The translations under genes were made by a program, and so were the position numbers. A stretch of 64,000 bases of DNA from Candolleomyces eurysporus (lineage: Eukaryota > Basidiomycota > Agaricomycetes > Agaricales > Psathyrellaceae), in contig JANBPK010000740.1 of the NCBI GenBank assembly GCA_027579435.1, positions 87,111 through 151,110 on the forward strand. The letters are read 5' to 3'. This document shows positions 40,201 to 52,546 of this stretch, piece after piece (positions within the stretch are counted from its first letter, which is position 1; each line of letters starts with the position of its first letter). The notes below the pieces were generated by a model. The model had not been told where the DNA came from and searched no databases. It saw only the letters and a list, made by a program, of their open reading frames with translations.

Positions 40201-42498
40201 TCAACATCGTCCGTCAGTATATGTAGCATGTTCCTCCCGAATGTCCTGGTGCTTGTTCATTCCCTCGTCCGGACCTAGACCCTTCACATAATCTCGCTCG
40301 CTACTATTATTCACCACTGTCGCAAGATTTGGTAACGTCTCCCGAAGAAACTCTCGAACTTTCTCCTCTGAGCACGCTCCCTCGGGATTAGTCCTAAAGC
40401 CCATAAGATATTCTTGTAAAGTGGCCATCGAACATCGTCGTTCAGGGATCAGATCAGCAAAACGTGTCGCCAGAGCCCCGATATCACGGATTGAAAGGGA
40501 GCCTCTTTCATTAGGAGAGCGATGGAGAGCTGGGAAGTCGTCGAAATCCGAATCCGAATCCGAATCCGAGCTGCTTGGAACGGAGGCCTTCTCACCGAGT
40601 AGCTCCTCGAGCTCTGGTGGTGCGAGACTATCGCTGTCTTGAGCCAGGAGCGGAAGAAGTTCACTCGCATCCTCGAGAGCCTTCGAAGATCCAAGAGAAA
40701 GTCTCTTCATCTCATCCTGACTTACAACCCGATTCCTCGAAAAAGCAAACTCGGACTCGGGATAAAATCTCTTGAACAGTTCCTTGGCCTGGTATTTTGA
40801 GGCCATGTCAAACTTAACGTGCACGTCCATCCGTCCAGGACGACACAGGGCAGGGTCTAGAGACCCTTTATGATTGGTGGTAACGAATAAGATTCGGCCT
40901 TCGGGGGCTTCTATCCCATCCAGGGCGTTGAGCAGTCCAGCTAGCGTGACCCTAGTACAGACGATGATGTAAATTTAAATGAAGCCTATAAAGTGCAATG
41001 GGTACAGAACACTCACCTTTTGTCTTCGTCGCCACTGGCAGGCTCTTCTTGCTGCTCCGTTGCACTAGTATTCTCGTCAGCTGGGTTCACTGCCTGAGAA
41101 CCTCGTCGTCCATCGGCCAACTTCCGCTGGGCAGCATCAATGTCTTCAATGAGCAATATGGCTCTCCTCGGTATCCGGTTCAACAGCTTGCTCATGTTTT
41201 CATCGTCAAGCTTTGAAGAACTCAACGAAAGCGAGTAAATGTCCAGTTCCAAGTGCGCTGCAATCGCGGCTATGAGGCTTGATTTTCCGGTTCCTGGAGG
41301 GCCATACTGAGATGTGTTCGAAGTCCAAAGATTTTGACGGATTAACAGGAAGTAAGCATTCGAGTCGGTAGAGAATCACGCACCAACAAATATCCACGTC
41401 GGCAGGGAATCCCGCGTTGCCTGTACCACTCTGTACTGTCCATAAAAAGCTTGAGATCGTCCACCAGAGACTCAAGGAGTCCAGGATCTAGAACCACTGA
41501 TTGGAGTGGACGAGCGCGCTTCGAACATATGCGAGCCCATGTCGTTTCCCATGGAGACCTGTAGTTGGAGATAGAGTATAGTCAGTCGAACCTTTCGCCA
41601 TATAAACTGGGTAAAGAGGAAGGGCGTAATATGTACCAGGAAATGCGGAAGATGTTGACGTTGTCGATGTCAAGTTTTCTGTAAGCCGCTTCTGCCTCCG
41701 CAAGGATTTCCGCTATGGCGGTCTGGCCCCTGAGCGTGTATAACCTGGAAAGAAAGTCGGTCAATCTTATATCTACAATCAAGGAAAGGTTTGAAGGGCC
41801 TTACCGGAGGTGAACGGCGTCCCTCTTATTACTAGCACTACGTCAGGACCAAGCTCAGATCTTCAAACTGCATTGTGCTTACCTTGATCCGTCATCGATT
41901 CTGAATTGGAAGGCAACACGCTGAGAACCATGCCAGAAATAGTACCACGGCGCAGAGAACGGTGGGAGCAAAAAAAATATCGCTCTTCGCGGTGGAGTAC
42001 ATGTGTGCAGTGCCCGTGATGTTGATGGCTTCATCTATACCTGCAGAAAGTATACGAACGCTGGCTAGTCTGCTCTTCCCTGAAAGCAGTCGCCGATTGA
42101 TAGTAAGTCGTGCGGAACGGGATTGAAAGAAGGTAAGAACTTACTCCACGATGGATGAGTCGTGAGCCAGAGTCGTAACCAGTCTATATGCACAGCGCAC
42201 GACGGTTTGTAAGGCCACTCGCGAGGGAGGAAGATGGTTACGTACCATAACTCGCATCCCCGTCAAACGAGATAAGCTCCACGTAGAACATCCCGAAGAC
42301 GCGGTCGATCCAAAACCTGATATGTTGGGGTAGATTGTCAACAATCATTCCCAGGACCAGGAACCGAAACCAATCATGCAAAGCCGAAGACGATAGGAAG
42401 GAGAACAACAGTCCAGCTGTGGTCGATGACCCGAATGAGGTGCTCTGGAGAATGGGCTCTTGACTCCCCGTATGGGAGCCCAGCAGCATATCCAACAT
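40201..42498 (-). CDS. BCS1-like AAA ATPase
   Basis: AAA+ ATPase of the BCS1 family; the founding member is a mitochondrial inner-membrane translocase for the Rieske protein, but fungi carry many divergent paralogs whose role is not known. Exons: 42246-42498, 42145-42183, 41883-42040, 41805-41837, 41637-41744, 41384-41558, 41017-41306 and 40201-40951, about 601 aa. Seen: an N-terminal hydrophobic segment (about 40-60), the BCS1 N-domain (YYFWHGSQ, LYTLRGQ), Walker A YGPPGTGKSSL, Walker B ILLIEDIDAA, sensor FVTTNH, and arginine-finger region CRPGRMDVHVKF. The C-terminus has an acidic Ser/Asp run (SDSDSDSDFDD). The frame breaks only at an A8 run (about 41970-41977): seven A's restore the N-domain. 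Upstream Ns (42589, 42622) are non-coding. Confidence 0.85.
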
Positions 42499-43506
42499 GG
42501 TGCTAGCTTCAGTAGTACCGGAGGTGATTGGATGAAAAGAGACGGGGTACTAGTTCGTCGAAGGGAGTGGAAAGCAGAGGGTGAGTAANAAATTGATGTC
42601 GAAAGTTGGTTGTTTGGCTTCNGGGGGGACTGGCTTTCTAAGAGGCCGCAGAGAAAGGAAGATGTAGACTTGATGGAGAGAGCACCTTTTGTCTCTGAGG
42701 GCCTGCTTTTATACTCCAACCACGGATGCAGTGTGTTTCTGTCAATTCATACCTTTATCAGCATCCTAGTACCATGTATGTAAAGTTGAGAGAGAACGCG
42801 AGAGCCAGAAGGCAGATAGTCAGCATGACACCGTTCATCTGCGCCAACGCCGCAGTACCTGCAGTCGTGATCATCACAGAAGCGCCTACAGTGCGCCGCT
42901 GTTACGACGGGGGCAGCGACAGACTGACGAATCAAGGAAAACCCCTTGGACCCATCATGTGTTTACTCCCGTTTATAGTGCATTGCATTGTAGTGAGGCC
43001 ACCTTTCGACATCGAAAGAAAGCCCAGCTAGTGATTGGACAATAAGTCGAAGCTCTGGAGCGCACACACCCTGTGTACAGAGAGTTACAGCGTGTAGGTT
43101 CTCGATTTTGCCCAAACGCAGACAATAACCGTGTGGTGTCATCTACCCTTTAGTCGGTCGTCACAAGAGAACTGGTAGCGACCTTCAAAGTGTGGCGGCA
43201 GGTCCAGTTTGTCCAAACGCAGACAATCCATGTGTGGCGTTGCAACAATCTCCAGATTGATATGATTAGCCGTGGCCAGCATAGCGTACAAGAGCTCGTT
43301 GTAACACGTTAGGGCATGGCATAACATAGCCCCTCTACCTGGAGGCAGACTCGAGATGGTGGAAAGAGGCAAAACTTGAGTGTGGCGCAATTGTGTGGCG
43401 CAATTGGGCTAGGTCACGATCATCAAATTGACATCAATCAAGGACATACCCAAAGGGGCAATAGCCCCTAACACTGCCAGTTTGACATCTCTTGCCTCTA
43501 ACCTCG
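42499..43506. other. Intergenic, no gene recognised
   Basis: Holds the BCS1-like promoter with two Ns near G or A runs. A minus frame at 43390-43139 has LRR-like text (CLRLDKLDLPPHF), and the phrase CAAACGCAGACAAT occurs twice (near 43113 and 43216), perhaps a small tandem duplication in a decayed F-box/LRR fragment. Confidence 0.35.
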
Positions 43507-44726
43507 ATGTCGTCGGCCCAAGACATAAGCTTGTCCATCGAGCGAGTAGAGAAACTCATCCAGAAGCATGTCTTGAGCAGTGACCTAGCCGTCGTGAAAC
43601 TGGCTGAAGCGAAGAACCACGGCTTCAGGTACGCGTACCGCCAAAAGCTAGAACCTTAGATTGGATGATATCTAATCACTAGATGGTAACCTTGCCTGGA
43701 TGTATTGTTTTAAACTCGTGGTTGGCACGATAAAGCCAAACTGCAGGGTTCAAAATATACGTTATAGACCTCCACGGGGGCGGCAAAGACAAAGACAGTA
43801 CAAAAACCACAGCCTCCTGTTTCCTAACCATCTCCAAACCCGACTCGACCGAGTCCTCAGGGGCCAATTCCCCAAATACTCTAGCAGTAATCCACACCCT
43901 CCTAGCCCTCATCCGAGATAAAACCTCCATACCCATCTCCGACTCAATCCTCGATACCTCTCACGACATAATCCCTTTCGACTTCCTCTTATCTCCCCCA
44001 ACCCCTTTCTCCTCCTCCGATATCATCACCCTGCGCGAAGCCAAAGCCCAAGGCCTCCTAGATGCCAAACACCAAGCTCTAATAGACCTCCAAATAGGTC
44101 AACTCCTCGCCCAGCTCCATACGAACGTCCAAAATGACTGGTACGGCCGCCCCGCGCTCAAGGGTGAAGAACCCTCGGAACCTTCATATAGCTGGCAAGA
44201 GACCTTTACTCTCCTCTTCGACACGCTCCTCAGCCGGGTCAAAGAGAAAGGATACGACCTGCCACAATATAGCGATATCCAGACCCACATGTCCAGAGCC
44301 ATCGCGTTCTCCGTATTTGACGACGTAGAGGTTCCGTCGCTGGTTTGGTTCACAGGTTCAGACGCCGACATCTACCTGTCCCTTCCAACCTCTCCATCCA
44401 CCAAAACCCCTGGTATCGTCGCGATACTTCCAAGCATGCCTTACACGCTCTGGGGAGATCCACTCCTAGAAACGTTCTTCTTGCAGCTGGAATCTTGCAA
44501 GGCCATCCTGGAGGGGTACACGGGAAGCGGAGGGGGCGCGCTCGTCTCCTTCCCCCGCCAAAAGACCAAACGCGTGTGGTACACCCTCTTCCTCGCGCTG
44601 ACGGTCCTGGACGGGTACCTATCTTCCTCCGACAACGCCCAAGAGATCCCCGAAGATAAGAAGAAATGGGCAGAAGAGACCATCGCCGAATGCACCGAAG
44701 TATTAAAAACGGCCCCATGCTATTAG
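43507..44726 (+). CDS. Phosphotransferase-fold-like protein lacking a catalytic loop (weak APH-like call)
   Basis: Exons 43507-43628 and 43736-44726, 370 aa; the acceptor after GATAAAG is chosen because it alone keeps the frame. Text such as LLAQLHTNVQNDWYG, YSWQETFTLLFDTLL, IAFSVFDDVEVPSLVWFTGSD and LPSMPYTLWGDPLLE resembles the Agaricomycete aminoglycoside-phosphotransferase-like family as I remember it. However, I see no HGD catalytic loop or DxD metal site. It is therefore either a pseudokinase, another family, or a gene whose catalytic part is lost. The C-terminus ends in APCY. No signal peptide or TM. Confidence 0.5.
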
Positions 44727-44860
44727 ACAACTCGGGGAGGCCACTGTTACACTAGGATGAAGGACGGAGGGGACCTAGGGTATTGTGTATACAAAAAGGA
44801 AGGCAGAATATTTCATGATGCGTTTACCTGATCAAGCGTTCGCCCTTGGTGGCTTGATAT

Positions 44861-45930
44861 TCATACCCCGGGGGTACCCTCTTGAGCGACAGATTCTTTC
44901 CATTCTTTCCTCAAGATTGCGGCTCTATCCGTATAAACCTGGCGATGGAAGAGAAAGAAAAGTAGATATTCAGTGACGGGACAGGATAAGAAAAGACGGC
45001 ACGACGATAATATTCACCTGTCTCTCGGCATCGCTCAAACCCCTCCATTGAGCTGCCCCTAGTCTTACGAGCTCGATCATTCGCTCAGTTCCGGTGAGGT
45101 TAGCATCCNAGTGGGGGCGGTGATGCCTTGAAGTCGCGCAAGAATCTGTAGGGTAGAGCATAAATACGAGTAGAAGGCACCTCGCCTCTCGACGTCAACT
45201 AGAGAACACTCACAGGAAGTACGAAGTAACGGGGGCTTTACGAGTTCGAGTATTGAGGGGTTTCAAGCCCTTGGCTTTTCTCTTCTTGTTGATTTCCCTG
45301 AGAATCTTAGGAGGTACAGTCTCCTTCCACTCGACCGTACGCCGGTGGTACTCTTCCCATTCTTCGGTGGTTGCTTCGTATTTCTGAATACCGGAACGGT
45401 ATCAGAACAGGTCAAAAAAATCGAAGGACAGGATCGTTCTGTCCAAGATTACTCACCTTCTTCTCCTGGGCGGACAGCTGGTTCCATTGCTCCGCAAGTG
45501 CTTTTGTAGCTTCTCCTACACTTGGCTTCTGCAGGAAGGCTGCACGATTCTCCATTATATACTTAGCAAACCCGCTAGGTGGTTTCGTCGGAGGAAGCTG
45601 TTCCTTTCCGACCTCTGTTTGAAGTGAAATACGGTATATGAGCTTTGTTATCAGAGGTCCCATTNGGGGGGAGGTTGACATACTAATCGGCTTTGGCTTG
45701 GGCTTAGCCTCTTTCTTGGGCTTCGCTTTAGCCTTCTTGGGTTTCGCTGCAGCCTTCTTGGGCTTCTCTGTACTCTTCTCCTTCTTCTCCTTAGCAGGCT
45801 TCGACTCTGACGCGGCTTTGGTCGCGAGACAGCGCGTCGACGATAGACCGAGGGTCGTCACTGCTGGCGCGACTCTCGGTGTCGAGCGCACAGCGAACCT
45901 CGCGACTTGGCGGAAATACAAGGACAACAT
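44861..45930 (-). CDS. Mitochondrial HMG-box protein (ABF2/TFAM-like)
   Basis: Predicted mitochondrial DNA-packaging protein. Exons: 45684-45930, 45457-45614, 45214-45383, 45018-45145 and 44861-44938, about 259 aa. Residues 1-40 are Arg/Ser-rich without acids (presequence). Residues 41-82 are a Lys/Ala/Pro linker. HMG box 1 starts near PPSGFAKYIMENR and includes ALAEQWNQLSAQEK; HMG box 2 starts near SYFLFLRDF and includes AAQWRGLSDAERQ. The frame breaks only at the N at 45109 beside a G run; removing that N gives PPLDANLTGTE and continuous box 2. The N at 45665 lies in intron 1. Two HMG boxes behind a presequence is the ABF2/TFAM layout. Confidence 0.8.
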
Positions 45931-47138
45931 TCAACAAGAAGGTTCCTCGGTACTGGGGCAAGGGAAGGAAATAAGGAAAAAGGAAAAACTGGTTGGTTGA
46001 GGCGCTGGGAAAGGACCTCGACGACGACTGTCAACGACCCCGGACCACACATCCACAAACACAGCCTGGATCGCCAACCAAATGGGGAAGGCAAGCGCTT
46101 CATGTCGCGTGGAGTTTGGAGTTTGCGTGGAGTCGTATAGGCAGGGCGACAGACACAGAATTGAGGCTATAGATAAGGAGCCATTTCACTGATTTTTGAT
46201 TGACACGAGCAGATGCCAGAGAGCAAAAACTATGTTGAGCACGGAAGCGGGAGATTCAGGACTCATCTCAATTCCGCTTTCTGCAGACGGCTAAAATGCT
46301 CATGCAAGTTATCCGACCCAGGATTGTGGCTGTGGCTAGCTTAACGCTTCAAGCTCGAGGAGACCGACTGAGTGAGCTCTTCGAGTTGGCAATGATTGAG
46401 GTTGAATGCTCAACAAAAGCAGGAAGAGGAGGAATTAGGCAGGGCCGGGCCGGATGGACAAAAGTTAATTATGTCACCTCTACACAGCCACGACTCACAG
46501 TGCTCCCCTCAATTGACGGAATTTACCAGCCACGAGCATGCCTCAGCTAACCCCTGCTAACCCCTGAAACCACTTCCTTCTCGGTCATCGAACTGTCGAG
46601 TCGAGTGGCCTTTGATTTACCCAATATCAGGCATCAGCGTCCTGAGTCCTCAATCTGCACAACCATGCCCAGCCCTGTCCAGCCTTATGACAGCCTATGA
46701 TGGGCGACGTCCGGACATTAATATTGGGACAAGGACACGTTCCGAAGGTCGCTTTAGCAGCACCTTTGAGTTTGAATAGGCTTTGATTGGGTGGGTATAC
46801 CGACTCACCAGCGAAACCATCTCGTCCAGTCCAAGACAGGTCAGTTCATCCCCGACTCATTGTGAGTCGGACCAGCTAGCTTTCTTTCTTTTCCGCTTCC
46901 TTCTGGACATAGATAGCACGTACGCAATGATTGCCTGATCCCGTCAGTCAGTCCAAATGCAGTGTGAGCGTCCATCACATGTTCAAGTTGCTTCCGGATG
47001 GCGATCACGGTGGGTACTATAAGGACATAGAGCCTGAGAGTACATATATCTACCTGGCCATGGTCCTGATATAGGTTTGCCTGACTTCGTCACAGGCCCA
47101 CTGCAGCTGGCTTGCAACTGTGGGCACACGCTACCGCC
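45931..47138. other. Gene-poor stretch, no gene recognised
   Basis: Divergent promoter region between the HMG-box gene and seven-TM copy E. Many short direct repeats of CAGCC/CCAGC type and a CTAACCCCTG doublet (46548-46567). A TATAAGG at about 47018 lies 120 bp before copy E. No coding frame of note. Confidence 0.4.
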
Positions 47139-48531
47139 ATGTCGTCGAGTGCGACCGTGACAGACAGCTACTTCTGGAGGGTGCTGGACGGTCTGCCTGA
47201 CAATGATCTGGTCCTCGATATGGTGCTTGGTATCATCCTTTCTGTATCAACAGGTCAGTTCTTCTCTGCGAGCATGAATCGAAATTCGGAGACACCTCAC
47301 CTCTTTCTCTCGCAGTGATTTTAGCTGCAACGTCTTACCGAATGATGAGGCTGGTCCTCCTTCAAAAGGCTTGCGAGGCGGGTCCTTCAAGTTCGATCAG
47401 CGCTCCCACGGCCTCAGTCAAGGGCAGCGGTCGTCGTCCTAGTCTCTACGTAATGGCCAGCTTCGTTATGTTCTTCCTTTTCTTGGCTGCTACCATCATA
47501 TACTGGACGAAAGCCTTCCTTTCTATGAAAGAGACGCTTTGTCTGCTGCGGCATCTCCCCTTTGATCGGGACATTGCAAGGGTTGCGCTGCAGCATGATT
47601 CGGAGGAAACGCGACTCCTAGTTTCTGGGTGCAGGACTACCCTCTGGAAGGGCAGAATTATCAACGACCTTGATAACGCTCTATGTTTAGCTTTCGCGAT
47701 CCTGGCACAGCTGTTTTTGTTCATCGCAGATGGTCTTCTGGTGCGTCGACTTCACTCATCACCTTTCATAACAACGTACATCTAGTAACGCGTCTTTAGG
47801 TATACCGATGCTATCAAGTTTTCGTCAATGTGCGATTGGTCTATATACCCGTCATAGTGATTTACGCCGTCTATTTCGGTAAGCATAGCACGTACATCGC
47901 ACATTTATATCCCTAACACATCAGTCGACCCCGGTCATCCATTTCGCAGGTGTCTCGATGCTCCAACTCTATCCGCCCATGAAGGCAACAAGCGAAGTGG
48001 TAAACCTCAAATCAGGCCCTTTCTACGCTGTGTGGCTCGCCACCTCGATTACGATTAACATCTTCGTCACAGCGGCCATCACTACCCAAATCTTACTGGT
48101 ACGCCGGAGTTGTGCAAAGGCTGGCGCATGCGTGGTGGGAGATGAGGACCTTCCAACCCCGCAAGACTCTCTATACAAGAAAATCGCCACTCTGCTCGTG
48201 CAGTCTGCATTGTTTCCTGCCGTGTTTGGGCTCTCGATGATGGTGGCGTATTATGCTCCGCCGGTGACACCGAGGTCAAATATCATTGCGTTTCGGATAT
48301 TTGATTTTCTTTGGCTGGGCACGAGTGTGAGTTCTCATTACTTTTTCGAGCTCATGATATTTATATCCCCCACTCAAGGTCCTGGCCCCTCAGCTCATCG
48401 CTATACAAACACTAAAACGTCGAGGCGCTGCCAGACGATGCCCGGGATTTGATTGTGTTCGGGATCACGATTCTCCATTGGACGCTCTTCAGTTCAAGAA
48501 TTCACAGAGGGACTCTTTCACTTCGGTTTGA
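47139..48531 (+). CDS. Seven-TM membrane protein, copy E
   Basis: Exons: 47139-47253, 47316-47740, 47800-47878, 47950-48326 and 48379-48531, 382 aa, all phases joined. Diverged from the tandem copies but with the same intron positions and marks: N-terminal YFWRVLDGLP, YVMASFVMF, FLSMKETLC, IADGLLVYRCY, then FVNVRLVYIPV, WLGTSVLAPQLIAI. The intron before the Gly-rich loop, present in copies A and G, is absent here. The tail is short and Arg-rich. Function unknown. Confidence 0.72.
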
Positions 48532-48744
48532 CCATGGACAGTCGGAAAACAGATAATTTGTCACCAAGTGCGCCAGATCACACTTTGTATTTCTAGATTC
48601 TGCAAATCTTTCTCTCCTTTCATCATGTTCTTGGCTATATTCAGCCTGAATTATTGCGCCAGAGTCGCGTGATTTTGAAGCTGAGATTGTAAAGTAGCTT
48701 GCCGTCGTCGCCTATCAGCTATCAACCATCAAGGTAAAGACAAT

Positions 48745-48754
48745 GTATAAAAAG
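48745..48754 (+). promoter_or_regulatory. TATA box of the F-box gene
   Basis: GTATAAAAAG about 60 bp before the ATG at 48811, on the coding strand. Confidence 0.45.
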
Positions 48755-48810
48755 GCACTGGAGTATTTTCCATTTGCAGTTCCGCATCCCCTCCTCCAGC
48801 GTCCGCCGCA

Positions 48811-50241
48811 ATGACAGAGGGATCAACGTCCAGCGGCGCTTCATGTCTGCCCCTCTCCTTCCCCCAGGAGCTCATCGACAGCATCATCGACGAATCCCAA
48901 GACGATGAACAAAGTTTGAGAGCGCTCTCTCTAGTCGATAGGAGATGGTACAAACGCACCAGGGATCACCTTTTTCACTCCATCGGACTGCAGGATCCAA
49001 CTACGAAATTCTCTGGTCAAAAACAGCGAGAACAGGACGGAGAGGCACCATGCCATCGGCTTCTCGAAATCCTCGAATCAAGGCCCCTCCTGCGTCGTTC
49101 GATCAAAGAGTTCAGCATCGTTTCAAAGACAGATTCACAGACCGGGCTATGTGGGTGGAGCCAGCCCTGCCCTACGGTCATCAACATCCTCCCCCTACTC
49201 CCCGCCGTCCGCAGCTTCATCCTCGTGGATTGCTCATATTTCCTTCGCCTTGCAAACCTCCACCCAGCCTTGAGGCACGCGGTGTTTAATTTCATGTCGC
49301 GGCCTTCTGTCACCGCTATTTGGCTGCGAGATATCGCCGACGTCGATATCCTCCCCATTATACAAAAATCGCATCTCGAAACGCTGTATCTGGGGAATGT
49401 CCACTTTGGAACCGAGTTCGATCCTCCCCTGCCGCCCAGTGTCCATCATGAGGCCGCCTCCGCTCAAGATTCATCCTCTCAAAGCTCGGAACTAATTTCT
49501 GCTACCGGTCCAGCCTTCCTACAGATTTTGGATATATGGGGCTCCGGAGACGTTTTCAAGAACATTTTACAACTGACGAACAACCCGGATACTCGCATCT
49601 CGCTTACCCGCCTAAGGGAACTTCGTATGGGCATATTGTTTTTCGACGAAGCCATGGAAGAGTCGTGGAACACGTTTCTCGATCCATGTGCCGAGCACGT
49701 CGAGAAATACGTTGTCTACGATGGCGGCCATCTCAGGACGCCTGATCTTCCTGAAGATGTGGATCCCTTTCCTCGTTCCGTCTTCGCTTTTACACGATTC
49801 CCCCGGCTGAAGGATCTCAAGGTTGTCATCCCCACTCGCTACTTCCAGTGGTTTGACGAGCACAATGTCACCCCTATTCTCCTCGAAGCACTCGAGCAGC
49901 TGTCTCAATCATCTCGCTCTTCATCATCCTACTTTCTGGAAACATTGAAGATCGAATTTACGCTGTACAACTCGATGTGCGAATGGGTCGGCGAACCTGT
50001 CAGTCTTTCCGATATTGTTAGCAGATTTTCACAAGACGGAACGCTGTGGAAGGGGTTGGATAGGGTATTGGGCAACAGCGATAGCGGCTCACTTTCCGCC
50101 TTGGAAGACGTTGCCATTACTCTCGACCTCGCCTCCAGCGACCCTCCTGTCGAAGAAGAGGTCTGGGAGAGAGCCAAGCGCGCTATTTTGGATCGTATGC
50201 CCAATATAGGGAATCGAATCAACCTTCGGGCGCTTTTTTGA
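48811..50241 (+). CDS. F-box domain protein
   Basis: Single-exon gene of 476 aa. Residues about 13-60 form an F-box-like motif (LPLSFPQELIDSIIDES, then LRALSLVDRRWYKRTRDHLF), which normally binds SKP1 in an SCF ubiquitin ligase. The rest is a diverged leucine-rich region that would select the target (VRSFILVDCSYF, LETLYLGNVHF, LQILDIWGSGDVF, RLKDLKVVIP). Large families of such proteins occur in Agaricomycetes and single members rarely have known targets. The frame is unbroken, and the first ATG after a TATA box was taken as start. A disordered Ser-rich loop lies near residues 205-225. Confidence 0.8.
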   Translation: MTEGSTSSGASCLPLSFPQELIDSIIDESQDDEQSLRALSLVDRRWYKRTRDHLFHSIGLQDPTTKFSGQKQREQDGEAPCHRLLEILESRPLLRRSIKEFSIVSKTDSQTGLCGWSQPCPTVINILPLLPAVRSFILVDCSYFLRLANLHPALRHAVFNFMSRPSVTAIWLRDIADVDILPIIQKSHLETLYLGNVHFGTEFDPPLPPSVHHEAASAQDSSSQSSELISATGPAFLQILDIWGSGDVFKNILQLTNNPDTRISLTRLRELRMGILFFDEAMEESWNTFLDPCAEHVEKYVVYDGGHLRTPDLPEDVDPFPRSVFAFTRFPRLKDLKVVIPTRYFQWFDEHNVTPILLEALEQLSQSSRSSSSYFLETLKIEFTLYNSMCEWVGEPVSLSDIVSRFSQDGTLWKGLDRVLGNSDSGSLSALEDVAITLDLASSDPPVEEEVWERAKRAILDRMPNIGNRINLRALF

Positions 50242-51106
50242 ATTTGGTAAGTTTTCCTCCTTGGTCCTTCCATAGGTTTGTTTGTAATAGCTCACCTTCG
50301 ACGTAGTTTTTACTAGACTGTATTACAGGACAATAATCTCGTATAATGCTGTTCAAAAGTCGTGCTTGGAAAGGCAGTGTCACCAGTACTTCCACCTCAG
50401 CTTGTAACTCCTCCTTGCACTACCAAATCGATACTAAGACCTGTGGGAAGCNNGGCCGATGCTGCGCCCGGCAGGCAGGAAAGAGAGACGGGAAGAATCA
50501 GAATGAAGCGGAGCTACGAAAGGCACTAGTAAGTAACGGAAACAGCTGAATGACGGAAGAAAGCCGGTGGCATGGCCAGCGATGGTATTGAGGGGGGTTG
50601 AGCGTGGACCATGGTGGCGAACGACAACCATAGAATGCTGAGCTTCGGTACAGCTAAAAAGGCTTGCAGCTTGCATGATGGAACTCGGTCTTGGCCCCCA
50701 ACCAGCCCCTTGAGTACCCTCGGCGAAATGCCTCGGCAATCTTCTTGAGTGTGGTCCCAGATCCACGGGTAACTGAGAATATTATACCCAAGTCGGATTT
50801 TAAGTGGCAGTAAGCTCTTACTTGGCTCTTACAGCTTTTCTTGTACCATCATGGACTCCCCACTTGAACCTTGTTAGGCGGTGCGAGCATATCTTCCAAT
50901 CCTCCGCAGCTACTAAAAACCCCGACCTCGACAGCTTTGATGCTTCTGGGCGCCCACGGACTCAACATCAACGTAGTACCAACTTATCAGCTTGACAACT
51001 TCTCAATCATGGAGGGCTCCGCTAACAACGGAATCTTGTGGCTTAAATGCATTCAAGTTGAACACAAAAAAAAAATGTCGGTATCAGTGCACCTCACTCT
51101 CTCATC
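50242..51106. other. Intergenic, no gene recognised
   Basis: Two Ns at about 50452-50453. Short frames on both strands only. An A9 run just before seven-TM copy F (about 51066). Nothing supported. Confidence 0.45.
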
Positions 51107-52400
51107 ATGTCTCTGTCTCTGTTCTTCTGGTCGTGGAATACCCACACCAACTGGCTGGATTTCATGTATAGCGACAATCCGGGTGGCTTTATTTTGAAAG
51201 ATCTCGGAATCAGCGCTCTCTTTCTGATGTTGGCAGGTCAGTATCACCAAACAGGGGCTCGGGTCCCGGTGAAAGTTGGGCTAATGATTTCTAATAATGG
51301 ACTTCCTGACAGTGGCAGTAATGGGCACATCAATTGCAATAGCCAAGGTTCATCTTCGCCGACGACGTTTCCAGCCGGACAGAACCCCAGCTCAGAAAGG
51401 GAAGGGTAGACCTAGCGTTTTTGTGGCTGCTAGTGCACTACTGTCCCTTTTATTCATTGCTGGGGCGGTGCTTTACTCTGCGAAGACGTTCCACACCCTG
51501 AAAGAGGCGCTATGTGCAACGCAACGACGTGTAGATCAAGGATTGATTTCTCCGGCTCTGAAGTGTAGGAGTCTCGAACAAGGAGGATTCATTGAAGACA
51601 CAGTGGACCGGAACCTTTCTTTGGCTTTCGCTCTGGTGGCTCAGGTAGTACTCTTAATTGCGAACGCTGTCTTGGTAAGCGTCTTTGAATCCTTTCATCN
51701 GGGGGGAATATACTTGTTAAACAAGATTTGCCAGATTTACCAATGCTCCCTCTTCTCCCACATATATATCCTCGGCGCCATAGTCTACGTCGCTTGGATA
51801 GGTGAGCCTGTGATATCTCGCGAGAATATTCCAACTCAGCTGACTCTACATTTTTCGATATTTTAAAGTGATATCATTCCTGGAGATACACCAAGCTCTA
51901 CGCATCCAATTCCCACTTGGACCGGGAGGAAGCTCCTCCCTCTCCGATTTGACACGGCACAAAGGTCACTTGCTCAATGCGTGGTTTGCAATCTCGGTTC
52001 TGATCAACGTACTGGTGACCGCCATCGTTGCTGTGAAGCGAATTCTCAAACTTCGCAAGGCCAGCGGAAAAAATGGGCTCGATAACGTTTCTCGGCCGTC
52101 ATTGGCTAGAATCCTCCTGGTGGAGGCTGCGCTCCCTCCGGCCATCTGCGTTTTTGCAGTTGCTATCGCGTACGCTGCGCAAAGTAATGAGTACGACCTG
52201 TCTGCAATGCTAGCGTGTAGGATTTTTGCCGCTCTTTGGCTTGCATCCAGCGTACGTTATATTTCTCTTCAACTTGAATGTTTTTAGGTCGTGGTCCCTG
52301 ATTACGGTGCTCGATGATGCAGGTCTTGGCAGTTCACTTACTTGCCATCCAGTCATTGCGCGACCGGCATGTAACTCATGAAGATGGTCAAACCTCTTAG
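51107..52400 (+). CDS. Seven-TM membrane protein, copy F (most diverged)
   Basis: Exons: 51107-51236, 51313-51674, 51735-51801, 51869-52251 and 52323-52400, 339 aa. N-terminal FFWSWNTHTNW keeps the Trp motif of copies B-D and G. Other marks are weaker: FHTLKEALC for the loop Cys, LIANAVLIYQC in place of ADGLLVYRCY, VEAALPPAIC in TM6, WLASSVLAVHLLAI in place of LAPQLIAI. An N at 51700 is in intron 2 beside a G6 run. The tail is very short (about 20 residues). Probably an old member of the family, still open and correctly phased. Confidence 0.68.
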
Positions 52401-52546
52401 AGAATGGTCCGTTGATTGTGGTTTCTTTTCAACGTCTTTGGTTATGCTCCCTTCATCACACATACGAGTCAGATCAGCTAAATGGCGTTCGATACTCAAT
52501 TCCTACACTTCTACATTAATTATAATTGCCTTTAACTCAATAAGAT

